From assembly GCF_013322225.1 (NCBI RefSeq), contig NZ_JAAMFB010000031.1, forward strand, positions 1 to 64,000: a stretch of 64,000 nt of DNA, in the 5' to 3' direction. Origin of the DNA: Agrobacterium larrymoorei. Lineage in GTDB: Bacteria; Pseudomonadota; Alphaproteobacteria; Rhizobiales; Rhizobiaceae. The translations under genes and the position numbers were made by a program. Below are positions 27,112 through 36,487 of the stretch, one piece after another (within the stretch, counting starts at the first letter, position 1; each line of letters opens with the position of its first letter). The notes below the pieces were generated by a model that did not search any database, had not been told where the DNA came from, and saw only the letters and a list, made by a program, of their open reading frames with translations.

Positions 27112-27986
27112 TGGCGGCGGCAAGCCATGCTTCCGGCGGCGGCACGTCGCATCGTGGCGTCTTGCTTCTCCTGCTTCTGCCGGGGCTTGTGGCGCTGCTG
27201 ACGACGTTTCTGTTGCCGCTCATCTGGCTGGTGCGCGCCTCATTCGCATCCTCGTCCATGGCCGCACTTCGCGGCGGCGACTGGACGCTCGAATCCTACA
27301 GAACCGTTCTGTTCGACCCGTTTTACTGGAAGATTGCCTGGAACACTCTTTATCTTGGGGCGAATGTCGCCATTTTCGCGGTCATCCTCTCATATCCCAT
27401 TGCACTTTTCCTCGCCCGCACTCAAAGCCGCTGGCGCGGCGTGCTGACGGCACTTGCCGTTGCGCCGCTTCTCACCTCCTCGGTGGTGCGCACCTACGGC
27501 TGGATGGTCATTCTGGGGGACCGGGGCGTTATCAACTCGGCGCTGCAATCCTCCGGGCTCACCGACGGCGTCATCCGACTGACCAATAATTACTTCGGCG
27601 CAACCGTCGCGCTGATCGAAATTCTGATGCCCTATGCGATCCTTGCGATGCTGAGCGGCTTCGGTCGGCTGAACACGCAACTGGAGGAAGCCGCCACCAT
27701 GCTGGGCGCAAACCGCCTGCGTGTCTTCACCCGCATCGTGCTGCCGCTTTCGCTGCCCGGCGTTCTCACAGCCGCGCTTCTCGTGTTCGTCCTTGCGATT
27801 TCCTCCTTCGTCACACCACGCCTGATGGGTGGCGGCCGTGTCTTCGTCATCGGTACAGAGGTCTATAACGAGGCGACGGTGACGCTGAACTGGCCGCTGG
27901 CGGCGGCGCTTTCGGTGCTGCTGCTCGTGCTGTTCGGCAGCGTGATCGTAATTTACCAGCGCGCCATGCGTGCGCTTGAGACGTGA
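27111..27986 (+). CDS. ABC importer permease (PotB-like)
   Basis: A 291-aa inner-membrane permease with about six hydrophobic segments, the first being LLLLLLPGLVALLTTFLLPLIWLV. It has the MetI-like coupling loop EEAATMLGANRLRVFTRIVLPLSLPGVLTA. It is coupled to the ATPase by a one-base start/stop overlap and followed directly by its partner permease. Confidence 0.92.
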   Translation: MAAASHASGGGTSHRGVLLLLLLPGLVALLTTFLLPLIWLVRASFASSSMAALRGGDWTLESYRTVLFDPFYWKIAWNTLYLGANVAIFAVILSYPIALFLARTQSRWRGVLTALAVAPLLTSSVVRTYGWMVILGDRGVINSALQSSGLTDGVIRLTNNYFGATVALIEILMPYAILAMLSGFGRLNTQLEEAATMLGANRLRVFTRIVLPLSLPGVLTAALLVFVLAISSFVTPRLMGGGRVFVIGTEVYNEATVTLNWPLAAALSVLLLVLFGSVIVIYQRAMRALET

Positions 27987-27994
27987 GGCCGGCC

Positions 27995-28783
27995 ATGAAT
28001 GCGAAATTCGGACGTCTCGCCCACGCGCTTTTGCTGACGCTGCTCTATCTGTTTCTTCTGGCACCGATCATCGTTGTCTTGATCATTTCCTTCGATACGC
28101 GGCAATATCTCGCCTTTCCGCCGGACAGTCTGTCCTTCGGCTCCTATGCCAAGGTTTTCGCCAACGCCAAATTCATCAGCGCCTTCTGGCGCAGCCTTGG
28201 CATTGGCCTGCTTGTCGGGTTGGTCTCGATCTTTGCCGGGCTGCTTTTGTCGCTGGCGCTGTCGCGGCATGAATTCCGCGGCAAGGGCGCGATCAACTTC
28301 CTCATCCTAGCCCCCTTCCTCGTACCGCATATCGTGCTTGCCGTCGGCGTGATGCTGGTGCTTGGGCCGCTTGGCCTGCTGGACAGCTATACCGGCATTT
28401 TCCTCGCCCATCTCGGCATCACCACGCCATATACGGTGCGCACCATCACCATGAGCCTGATGGCGGTGGATCGGCGTATCGAGGAGGCGGCGCGCGTTCA
28501 CGGCGCATCGTCCGCCATGGTGCTGTGGCGCATCACGCTGCCGCTGGTTCGGCCCGGCCTCATTGCCGGGGCGGTTATCGCCTTCCTGATTTCCTTTGAC
28601 GAAGCGACGATCTCGCTCTTCATCGTCTCGGTCAAATCCTCGACGCTGCCGACGGAAATCTATCACTATCTGGAATATTCCACCGATCCGCAGATTGCCG
28701 CTCTATCCGTCATCCTCATCCTGATTTCGGTCGTCGTCGTGGTGGCGGTCGAGCGGTTGATCGGGCTTCGTCAGGTGTTGTGA
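27995..28783 (+). CDS. ABC importer permease (PotC-like)
   Basis: A 262-aa inner-membrane permease. It has a first membrane segment LLLTLLYLFLLAPIIVVLI followed by the PotC-type SFDTRQYLAFPPDSLSFGSY. The coupling loop is EEAARVHGASSAMVLWRITLPLVRPGLIAG. ATG 27995 is preceded by GAGG at six bases; a GTG at 27983 overlapping the PotB stop is an alternative start that would add four residues. Confidence 0.92.
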   Translation: MNAKFGRLAHALLLTLLYLFLLAPIIVVLIISFDTRQYLAFPPDSLSFGSYAKVFANAKFISAFWRSLGIGLLVGLVSIFAGLLLSLALSRHEFRGKGAINFLILAPFLVPHIVLAVGVMLVLGPLGLLDSYTGIFLAHLGITTPYTVRTITMSLMAVDRRIEEAARVHGASSAMVLWRITLPLVRPGLIAGAVIAFLISFDEATISLFIVSVKSSTLPTEIYHYLEYSTDPQIAALSVILILISVVVVVAVERLIGLRQVL

Positions 28784-28784
28784 C

Positions 28785-30293
28785 ATGACGATGGTGAAAG
28801 TGGCGGCCGGTGCGCTGCAAGGGATCGCGGAAAATGGAATTCATGCCTTTTTCGGTGTGCCCTATGCCGCGCCTGTCACGCTGGAGCGCCGCTTCGAAGT
28901 GCCGCAGCCCGTCGTGCCATGGCAAGGCACAAGGGATGCCACCCGGCTTGGCCCCGTCTGTCCGCAAATTCCGACCTACGGTCCGGTCGGCACTGCCGCG
29001 ACCTCGAAACTGGCCTTCGGTGAGGATTTCCTCACCGTCAATATACGGACGCCCGATCCGGCGGGCAGAGCCCCGGTGCTGTTCTGGATCCATGGCGGCG
29101 GTTATGCGGTCGGTTCCGCCAATGAGCCGGTACTGCAAAGCGGCGCTTTCGCGGCCAGTGGCATTGTCGAGGTCACGGTCAATTACCGTCTGGGTGCACT
29201 CGGTTTCCTTCATGTCGAAGGCAAGCATGACAATCGCGGTCTGCTCGATCTTGTCGCAGCACTCGAATGGGTGCGCGACAATATTGCCGCCTTCGGGGGC
29301 GATCCGGACCGGGTGACGCTGGCGGGGCGTTCGGCGGGTGGCTTTGCCGTCGCAACGTTGATGGCAATGCCAGGTGCGCAGGGGATATTCCACCGAGCTA
29401 TGCCACAAAGCGGCGCAAGCACGGCTATCGCTTCGATGGAAGATGCTGCGAAGCTGACGCGCCGGTTCGTGACCGCCGCCAATGCCGATGAGACTTCGCT
29501 GGTGGCAATGCCCATGAACCGGCTGCTCGAAATCCAGCGCGATCTCTGTAACCAGTCCTATGAACAGCATGATTTTACCCGTGATGGCGCAGCCTCGATG
29601 CTTGGCGTGCCCTTCGTTCCGGTCATCGATGGGGTAAGCCTGCCGGAACATCCGGAAATTGCCGCGCACGAAGGCCGCACCGCCGCCGTGCCGATGATGA
29701 TCGGTTGCACGACGGGAGAATATGTGACCCACGCGACGGCGCAGCCGAAAATGGACTTCGCGCTTTGCGCGGAATTGCTGCATGAGCGGCTTCTGCCGTG
29801 TGGCCTCACCGGCTCTCTTATTGTCGAGCGTTATCGTAGCGCGTTGCCGGGACACAGCCCGCGCGGCATCTGGCGGGCGGTTGCCGGCGATCTTGTCTTC
29901 CAGCTTCCGGCGATCCGTTTCGCCAGGCTGCATGCCCGTCGCAACCCAATCTATAAATATCTCTATGGCCCGCTGGTGGACGATGAACTGGGCGCGCCGC
30001 ACGGGGCGGAAGTCGGCTGCGTCTGGTATCGCGATGGCTCGAACAGCCGTGAATTGCCGGAAAGACAGCGGGTCACGGACGCGGTCTTTGCCCGCGCGAT
30101 CCACGATCTCTGGGTTTCGTTCATCAGGGATGGCCGGCCAGCCGCGCCGAACGGCGACTGGCCACTTTATCAGGCTGAAAAGCCAAGGGTTCTGTGGGCA
30201 AAGCCGACCGGATTTGACGTCGTGCCCGACCCCTTTGACGGGCGCGCGGCGCTTTGGCACCCGACTGGTCATGCGGATCGCAGATCGGTATAG
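28785..30293 (+). CDS. Type-B carboxylesterase (para-nitrobenzyl esterase-like)
   Basis: A 502-aa alpha/beta hydrolase of the cholinesterase/carboxylesterase family. It has the oxyanion-hole motif FWIHGGGYAVGSA, the nucleophile elbow TLAGRSAGGFAVA (catalytic Ser), and a late GAPHGAEVGCVW that would carry the catalytic His. No signal peptide is evident. It is the last gene of the operon, one base after the permease stop, and probably hydrolyses an ester or amide made available by the importer. Confidence 0.9.
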   Translation: MTMVKVAAGALQGIAENGIHAFFGVPYAAPVTLERRFEVPQPVVPWQGTRDATRLGPVCPQIPTYGPVGTAATSKLAFGEDFLTVNIRTPDPAGRAPVLFWIHGGGYAVGSANEPVLQSGAFAASGIVEVTVNYRLGALGFLHVEGKHDNRGLLDLVAALEWVRDNIAAFGGDPDRVTLAGRSAGGFAVATLMAMPGAQGIFHRAMPQSGASTAIASMEDAAKLTRRFVTAANADETSLVAMPMNRLLEIQRDLCNQSYEQHDFTRDGAASMLGVPFVPVIDGVSLPEHPEIAAHEGRTAAVPMMIGCTTGEYVTHATAQPKMDFALCAELLHERLLPCGLTGSLIVERYRSALPGHSPRGIWRAVAGDLVFQLPAIRFARLHARRNPIYKYLYGPLVDDELGAPHGAEVGCVWYRDGSNSRELPERQRVTDAVFARAIHDLWVSFIRDGRPAAPNGDWPLYQAEKPRVLWAKPTGFDVVPDPFDGRAALWHPTGHADRRSV

Positions 30294-30342
30294 CGCTTGC
30301 TGAGGTTCAAGAAGAAGCACATGTCTCGGGGCGGAGTGGAAA

Positions 30343-31281
30343 ATGGTGTCTGACTATCTCGATACGCGGCAGCTCGAGGCTTTCGTGGCCGTTGTTTCGA
30401 TCGGCAGCATCACCGGCGCTGCCAAGGCGCTGGGCAAGTCGCAACCCGTCGTGACACGTCTTATTCAGGATCTGGAGGGCGAAATCGGTTTTGCGCTGCT
30501 GCATCGCAACGGCCCGCGCATCACCCCCACCGAAAAGGGTGTCGCCTTTTTTTCCCAGGCGGAACTATTCCTCAGTGGCCTCAGGACGATCAGTGAAAGT
30601 GCACGGCACATCCGCGCCGCGCGCCGCACGGCTATAGAGGTTGCCTCCATTCCAGCGATTGCCGCCAGTCTCCTGCCGAGGGCGCTTGCAGCACTGCCAG
30701 ACGACCGGTTTCCCGACCACGTGCACCTGCAGAGCATTTCCTCGGAAAATGTCGTGCAGGCGGTGATGGCCGGTACTGCGGATCTGGGGGCCGTCAGTCT
30801 TCCGCTCGACAATCCCGGTATCGACATCCATTGGCTGGGTGAGGTGCCATGTGTGGCCGTGGTGGCGGAGGATCATCCGCTGGCACAAAAGGCGGTGATT
30901 TCCGCGGAAGATCTCGCCGGACACCGGCTTATCGCGTCCGCCAACCCATTCCGCCTCCGCATGCGCATCAACGATGTGCTGTCTGGCCTCGGTGTTGACC
31001 TTTCTTCCGTAATCGACAGCAATGCGACCTATGTTTCCCTTTCTCTGGCGCGCATGGGTCTCGGTGTTGCAATCGTCGAATCGATTACCCTCTGGGGCCT
31101 GCCGGTAGAGGGTGTCCGCGTCATACCGCTCTCGTTCCATATCCCGTTCCAGTGGGGTTTGGTCACGGCAGCTGGCCGGCCGGTCATCTTCGAGGTGGAA
31201 CAACTGGTCGCAACGGCAAAGCGGCTGGTGACTGATATCCCCCAAGCGGTAGTCTACGATAAAATATCGCAAATCCAGTAG
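30343..31281 (+). CDS. LysR-family transcriptional regulator
   Basis: A 312-aa regulator. The N-terminal helix-turn-helix is LDTRQLEAFVAVVSIGSITGAAKALGKSQPVVTRLIQDLEGEIGFALLHR. A periplasmic-binding-like effector domain follows (VEVAS-type start IEVASIPAIAASLLPRAL; GTADLGAVSLPLD). It stands 49 bp after the esterase stop on the same strand. It may be co-transcribed with the catabolic operon and regulate it, although LysR genes are more often divergent from their targets. Confidence 0.92.
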   Translation: MVSDYLDTRQLEAFVAVVSIGSITGAAKALGKSQPVVTRLIQDLEGEIGFALLHRNGPRITPTEKGVAFFSQAELFLSGLRTISESARHIRAARRTAIEVASIPAIAASLLPRALAALPDDRFPDHVHLQSISSENVVQAVMAGTADLGAVSLPLDNPGIDIHWLGEVPCVAVVAEDHPLAQKAVISAEDLAGHRLIASANPFRLRMRINDVLSGLGVDLSSVIDSNATYVSLSLARMGLGVAIVESITLWGLPVEGVRVIPLSFHIPFQWGLVTAAGRPVIFEVEQLVATAKRLVTDIPQAVVYDKISQIQ

Positions 31282-31308
31282 TTTGGCTGTCCATGAAGAC
31301 CAGCGCCG

Positions 31309-32352
31309 TCAGAGGTTGCCACCATTGCCTGCAGTATCCGCTTCCGCCCCCTTGATTGGAGCGCCAAGCGTTGTCGTGAACCATGTGACAACCCGGTCGA
31401 TGATAGGTGGCTGGTACCAGTTCAGATCGCCGTGACCGGCACCTTCTACGAGAACATAATCGACCGTGTTTCCACTTTTCTTAAGGGCTTCATAAAGCTC
31501 CACGCTCTGGAGGGGTGACACGAGCGTGTCGGCGCTTCCATGCATGATGAGGAACGGTGGCTTTTTGCCGGAGACATGTCCCATCGGGCTTGCCTGCAAC
31601 GCCTTCTCGGGATCACTTTCTATCGACGCGCCCGGGAAGTCCGCAAAGGCGGGGCCATTTACCAGTAGCGCCTCGGTTACGGCCGGAGATTGATGCACCT
31701 TTTCAATCGCTTCGGGAAAGCCTTTGCCGATCTCCAGCAGATTGGATATGCCGTACATCGTGACGGCTGCCTGAACGTCGGAGGATTTGTCAAGGAACTG
31801 TCCGGTATCGAAGGACTTCTCGCCATTCGTCATGCCCATCATCTGGGAGACGTAACCTCCCGCAGAATCGCCGAGCACACCGATACGGTTCGGATCGATG
31901 CCGTACTCCTTGGCATGTTCGCGAAGATAACGAATGGCTGCCTTGCCGTCCTCGACCAGGGCAGGATACTTGTTTGGCACCGTGCGATACTGAGCAGCCG
32001 CGACGACGAAGCCTGCCTTTGCAAGCGCCATCCGCAGATCGACGAATTTCTCATGCTCCGCCGAGATAAAGCCGCCGCCGGGAAAATAGACGATAGCCGG
32101 TTTCAGATCGTCGTTCCGGGGTACGAGCAACGCCATTTCGAGCTGGGTCACCGCGCGCAACTGTTTGACCTGGGAGTATACCACACCGCTGATCGCATCG
32201 ATCTGGCCTAGCGTTTTCTCCACGCGAACGACCTGAGCACCATCTGTATAGCCAGGCAGCGCCGTCACCGTATCAGCCTGTGCAAGACTACTGGCCACGA
32301 TTGTTGCTCCTAAAACCAGCGAACTGAGAACCATTCTCTGCGTCGTTTTCAT
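31309..32352 (-). CDS. Exported alpha/beta hydrolase (esterase/lipase, BD-FAE/HSL-like)
   Basis: A 347-aa hydrolase with a Sec signal peptide (SSLVLGATIVASSLAQA, cut before DTVTAL), so it is probably periplasmic or secreted. The oxyanion hole region is YFPGGGFIS, the nucleophile elbow GVLGDSAGGYVSQM, the acid region LIMHGSADTLVSPLQS and the catalytic His EGAGHGDLNW. It converges with the LysR gene and is divergent from the KaiC-like gene. Confidence 0.9.
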   Translation of the reverse strand: MKTTQRMVLSSLVLGATIVASSLAQADTVTALPGYTDGAQVVRVEKTLGQIDAISGVVYSQVKQLRAVTQLEMALLVPRNDDLKPAIVYFPGGGFISAEHEKFVDLRMALAKAGFVVAAAQYRTVPNKYPALVEDGKAAIRYLREHAKEYGIDPNRIGVLGDSAGGYVSQMMGMTNGEKSFDTGQFLDKSSDVQAAVTMYGISNLLEIGKGFPEAIEKVHQSPAVTEALLVNGPAFADFPGASIESDPEKALQASPMGHVSGKKPPFLIMHGSADTLVSPLQSVELYEALKKSGNTVDYVLVEGAGHGDLNWYQPPIIDRVVTWFTTTLGAPIKGAEADTAGNGGNL

Positions 32353-32609
32353 ATCTGTCTTCTCCTGCGGGGGTAAGAGTGAATGATGGTTTCAATGGGA
32401 TGCCAGGTAGCTTTTTCATTGCAAGAACGCGATCCTGCACATCAGATCTATATGTCTTGCCTCCCGTCAAGCTCCATGTGAAGCGGACGCGGCGGCGACT
32501 ATTTGGTCATAAAAATTGATAGTTTCTCGCCTTCCCATCGGTTGCTGGTTGCGCGTCAATGACAATCAAGAAATAAGTGATATAAGCGACGGAGGATGGA
32601 GGGCGCTTG

Positions 32610-34109
32610 ATGGATGAGGCGAATACAATCAAGGCGATGACGGGTATCGAAGGGCTCGACGACATCCTTTCGGGCGGGCTGGCTCGCCGCCATGTTTTCC
32701 TTCTTGAGGGCGCGCCGGGTACGGGCAAGACGACGGTTGCTCTCCAGTTCCTGATGGAAGGTTCGAAGCTCGGTGAAAGCTGCCTTTACGTCACACTCTC
32801 GGAAACCGAAGAAGAGCTTAGAGACGCGGCTGCATCTCATGGGCTGGAGCTGCCTGACAATCTAAAAATCTTCGAACTCGTTCCCCCTGAAAGCCTGCTC
32901 GACGCCGACCAGCAACAGAGCTTGCTCTATTCGTCCGATCTTGAGCTTGGTGAGACGACAAAGCTGATTTTTGAGACATTCGAGCGCGTCCGCCCGAGCC
33001 GCGTCGTTATCGACAGTCTTTCGGAGATCCGCCTGCTTGCCCAAAGTTCGCTGCGCTATCGCCGCCAGATTCTTGCTTTGAAGCACTATTTCGCGAAGTC
33101 AAACGCCACAGTCCTCCTACTTGACGATATGACCGCCGACGTTCTGGACAAAACCGTTCACAGCGTCGTGCATGGCGTCATCCATCTCGAGCAGTTGGCA
33201 CCCGATTATGGGTCGGAACGCAGGCGACTGCGCGTCATTAAATACCGTGGTCAGGCGTATCGCGGCGGCTACCATGACTTCATCATCCGAACGGGCGGCA
33301 TCCAAGTGTTTCCAAGGCTGCGAGCCGGAGAACACCGCACCAAATTCGACCGGTCGCCAGTCGGAAGCGGCGTTCCGGAACTCGACGGTCTTCTGGGAGG
33401 TGGCATAGAGCGCGGTTCCAGCGCCTTGCTCATCGGCCCGGCGGGAACAGGAAAAAGCCTTTTTGCTTTCCAGTTTGCGGACGCAGCCGTCAAGCGCGGC
33501 GAGAAAGCTGCCATTTTCGTTTTCGACGAGGAACTCGGACTACTCTTCGACCGCACGAAAGCCTTGGGTTTCGACCTGGAGAAGATGCGCGATGACGGCT
33601 ATCTCCACATCGAACAGCTCGATGCGGCAGAGCTATCTCCCGGTGAGTTCGCTCAGCGTGTTCGCGATCGTGTGGCGTTTTTTCAGGCGAAGACCGTCGT
33701 CATAGACAGCGTAAATGGCTATCAAGCGGCAATGCCGGAAGAGAATGCTCTCATCCTTCATATGCATGAACTGCTGCAGTTCTTGAACAGGCAGGGCGCA
33801 ACGACCTTCCTGACCGTCGCTCAGCATGGACTGGTCGGAGACATGCGAGCGCCGGTCGACGTCACCTATCTTGCTGATACAGTGATCCTGCTTCGTTACT
33901 TCGAAGCAATGGGCAGGGTCCGGCGTGCCATATCAGTCATCAAGAAGCGAACAGGAAAGCATGAGGAAACGATCCGCGAGTTCATGATCGGCGACCGCGG
34001 CCTGACGTTGGGCGAACCGCTATCGAACTTCCAGGGCGTGTTACGAGGCGTACCGACATTTATTGGTGACGGTCAGGCGTTGCTCGATCAGCCGAAGAAG
34101 GATCCGTGA
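32610..34109 (+). CDS. KaiC-like double RecA-fold ATPase
   Basis: A 499-aa signalling ATPase with two tandem KaiC domains. Domain 1 has P-loop EGAPGTGKTT (residues 33-42), LYVTLSETEEEL and Walker B VVIDSLSEI. Domain 2 has P-loop GPAGTGKSL (about 277-285), IFVFDEELGLLFDR and TVVIDSVNGY. No kaiA or kaiB is nearby. Proteobacterial KaiC-like proteins often sit beside two-component sensors, as here; the next gene is a hybrid histidine kinase whose 5' end overlaps this stop. A TTG at 32607 precedes the ATG. GGAGGG lies six bases before the ATG. Confidence 0.92.
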   Translation: MDEANTIKAMTGIEGLDDILSGGLARRHVFLLEGAPGTGKTTVALQFLMEGSKLGESCLYVTLSETEEELRDAAASHGLELPDNLKIFELVPPESLLDADQQQSLLYSSDLELGETTKLIFETFERVRPSRVVIDSLSEIRLLAQSSLRYRRQILALKHYFAKSNATVLLLDDMTADVLDKTVHSVVHGVIHLEQLAPDYGSERRRLRVIKYRGQAYRGGYHDFIIRTGGIQVFPRLRAGEHRTKFDRSPVGSGVPELDGLLGGGIERGSSALLIGPAGTGKSLFAFQFADAAVKRGEKAAIFVFDEELGLLFDRTKALGFDLEKMRDDGYLHIEQLDAAELSPGEFAQRVRDRVAFFQAKTVVIDSVNGYQAAMPEENALILHMHELLQFLNRQGATTFLTVAQHGLVGDMRAPVDVTYLADTVILLRYFEAMGRVRRAISVIKKRTGKHEETIREFMIGDRGLTLGEPLSNFQGVLRGVPTFIGDGQALLDQPKKDP

Positions 34110-36165
34110 CATTCCAGATCGATCTGTCGTCAATCTCATTTATGCTCCTGGCGGTCGCGATGCGCAGATTGCATCATCGCTTCTGACGGAAGCTGGCTTT
34201 GCCTCCATCCCTGTTCGCGATCTGGACGATTTGGCGACGAAAATCGGCGATGGCACTGGTTTCGTTGTGATCACCGAAGAGGCTGTCAGGAGCGCTGACC
34301 TTAAGGCTGTCGCGGACTGGGTAAGGTCGCAAGCGAGCTGGTCCGACATGCCGTTCATCGTTCTCACACATCGCGGCGGCGGGCCGGAGCGCAACCCGGC
34401 TGCAGCGCGCCTCTCAGAAGTGCTGGGAAATGTCAGTTTTGTAGAGCGACCGTTTCACGCCACGACCTTCATCAGCGTCGCCAGAACCGCCATGCGAGGC
34501 CGTCGGCGGCAGTTCGAGGCCCGGGTCAGGATCGAGGAGCTCGACGAGGGTGAGCGCAAGCTCGCCACCGCACTATCGGCTGGCCATCTGGGTACTTGGG
34601 AGTTCGACATCGCGACGGGGGCTCTTACGACGTCGCCGACCTGTCGCGCCGTTTTCGGGCGCAAGCCCAACGAGGCGTTTTCTTACGAAGATTTGCGGGA
34701 AACTATCCACCCCGACGATCGCTCCCGAATGGAGCAGGCTGTCTCGGCAACCATCAAGACCGGTGTTGATTATGCTATCGAATACCGGACGATCTGGCCT
34801 GACGGGACGCATCATTGGGCGGAGATCAGGGCGCAGCTTCATCGCAGCCGCGACGGTCGCGCTGTGAAGATGGTGGGCGTTTCCGCCGATATTACCGCCA
34901 GGCGAACCGATGAGGAAAGACAGCGACAGCTGAACGAATTGTTGGAAGAACGGGTGGCCTTGCGCACCGCGGAACTCCAGGCCGCGCACGCTGAGGTTCT
35001 TGCGGAAGTCGCTCAGCGCGAGAAAGCCGAAGAACAGCTTCGCCAGTCGCAGAAGCTCGAGGCCATCGGGCAGCTTACAGGTGGCATCGCGCACGATTTC
35101 AACAATCTTCTGATGGCTGTCCTTGGTAATCTTGAACTCATTCGCAAGGCAGTCAACTCGGATGCGCGGCTCGTTCGCCTTGCTGACGGGGCGCTTCAGG
35201 GTGCCAGGCGGGGTGCGTCGCTGACCCAGCGCCTGCTCGCGTTCGCCCGACGGCAGGACCTTCAGGTGAACCCTGTAGACATACGTAACCTCGTGTCTGG
35301 GATGGAGGATCTTCTCACACGGTCGGTAGGTCCGGAAATCGTGTTGGAGATAAGTCTTCCAGCCGACCTGCCACTCGTGCTTGCAGACGCTAATCAGGTT
35401 GAGCTCGCACTTCTGAACCTCGCCGTGAACTCACGTGATGCCATGCCGAACGGGGGTAAGCTGTCGATCGCGATTGACGAGCGAGAGATCGCAGTCGATG
35501 GCGGTAACCTCCAAGCCGGGCGCTATGCGGTGCTGACGGTTACCGACACGGGAAATGGGATGGATGAAGAAACGCTCAAAAAGGCTGTCGAGCCATTCTT
35601 TTCAACGAAAGAACTAGGAAAAGGGACTGGACTTGGCCTCTCAATGATCCATGGTCTGGCACTTCAACTCAGCGGCCAGTTTTTGCTGAAGAGCCAGCTG
35701 GGCGTCGGTACGACCGCAGAACTCTGGGTTCCCGTTGTCGATACCAGCTACGTTACGGCCGTCGACTCTTCTGCGGTTGCGGTTTCCGGTTCCACAGCGG
35801 TGGGCCTAAAGCGAATTCTTCTTGTGGACGATGATGTCCTGATCGCCATGAGTTCTGCTGACATGATTGCCGATCTCGGCCATGAGGTGGTCGAAGCGCA
35901 TTCCGGGGCAGAGGCGCTCGATATCATACGGCAAGACGGGCAGATCGACCTTATGATTACCGACTATTCCATGCCGGGCATGAATGGTGCCGAGTTGATT
36001 GGCGCGGTGCGGCAAATCCGGCCAGATCTTCCCTTGCTTCTGGCAACTGGATACGCGGATCTTCCTTCTGGCGTCCAAGTGGAGGCGACGCGTCTTGCAA
36101 AGCCCTACACGCAGGACCAGCTCGCCACCGAGATCGGTAAATCATTGGCATCGCGGTCGCTGTAA
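34063..36165 (+). CDS. PAS-containing hybrid sensor histidine kinase with N-terminal degenerate receiver-like domain
   Basis: About 700 aa, apparently cytoplasmic. Residues 22-145 look like a degenerate receiver (VNLIYAPGGRDAQIASSLLTEAGF ... FVERPF). A PAS/PAC domain follows at about 165-285 (GTWEFDIATGAL ... YRTIWPDGTHHWAE), then a coiled coil. HisKA has GGIAHDFNNLL (His344), and the ATPase domain has N-box ELALLNLAVNSRDAM, DTGNGMDEE and GKGTGLGLSM. A C-terminal receiver follows (LLVDDDVLI; Asp634 in ITDYSMPGMNG). The start is uncertain: TTG/GTG at 34063/34066 overlap kaiC by about 45 bp, and no good ATG precedes the conserved part. Confidence 0.9.
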   Translation: MVTVRRCSISRRRIRDIPDRSVVNLIYAPGGRDAQIASSLLTEAGFASIPVRDLDDLATKIGDGTGFVVITEEAVRSADLKAVADWVRSQASWSDMPFIVLTHRGGGPERNPAAARLSEVLGNVSFVERPFHATTFISVARTAMRGRRRQFEARVRIEELDEGERKLATALSAGHLGTWEFDIATGALTTSPTCRAVFGRKPNEAFSYEDLRETIHPDDRSRMEQAVSATIKTGVDYAIEYRTIWPDGTHHWAEIRAQLHRSRDGRAVKMVGVSADITARRTDEERQRQLNELLEERVALRTAELQAAHAEVLAEVAQREKAEEQLRQSQKLEAIGQLTGGIAHDFNNLLMAVLGNLELIRKAVNSDARLVRLADGALQGARRGASLTQRLLAFARRQDLQVNPVDIRNLVSGMEDLLTRSVGPEIVLEISLPADLPLVLADANQVELALLNLAVNSRDAMPNGGKLSIAIDEREIAVDGGNLQAGRYAVLTVTDTGNGMDEETLKKAVEPFFSTKELGKGTGLGLSMIHGLALQLSGQFLLKSQLGVGTTAELWVPVVDTSYVTAVDSSAVAVSGSTAVGLKRILLVDDDVLIAMSSADMIADLGHEVVEAHSGAEALDIIRQDGQIDLMITDYSMPGMNGAELIGAVRQIRPDLPLLLATGYADLPSGVQVEATRLAKPYTQDQLATEIGKSLASRSL

Positions 36166-36487
36166 ACCCGCCTCAGTGCGGTCTGTGGTCGTGGACGTCA
36201 ACGTGACGGGATCTAAATCAGGGGAGCCTTCGAAACCGGTTGCTTACGAAGCCAGCAGGCTACTCACCAAAAAAGCCGGAAATCTTTACGCGAATCTCAA
36301 ACCGCGACATGTTGCGACCAAACACCTATAGGCCAGTGCGTCAGTATAATGAAAAGCTGAAGACGACCTCCGCCATCACGCGAGCCACGGTAATATATTT
36401 TCCATCATAGTCAGTCCGTAGAACGAGCAGCCTTTATTAGTCTATAAAACTTGTAGATTGTGTCGTCATTCAGATCGAGGGATGACT
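36166..36487 (+). promoter_or_regulatory. Upstream region of the monooxygenase/importer operon with inverted repeat at 36441-36457
   Basis: No gene is visible in these 322 bp. Near the 3' end is TCTATAAAACTTGTAGA (36441-36457), an inverted repeat with arms TCTAyAA/TTGTAGA around AAC, 30 bp before the first start codon. Its half-site matches the direct repeats before the Old Yellow Enzyme gene (7210-7241). It is a plausible operator overlapping the promoter. Confidence 0.45.

Noticed and set aside
28716-30320. A 534-codon minus-strand frame opposite the carboxylesterase
   Set aside because: The plus strand has the full carboxylesterase motif set; the minus frame has no recognisable domain and is a codon-bias shadow.
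32610-34109. A true circadian clock locus
   Set aside because: Only a KaiC-like protein is present; kaiA and kaiB are absent, so a clock cannot be claimed from sequence.
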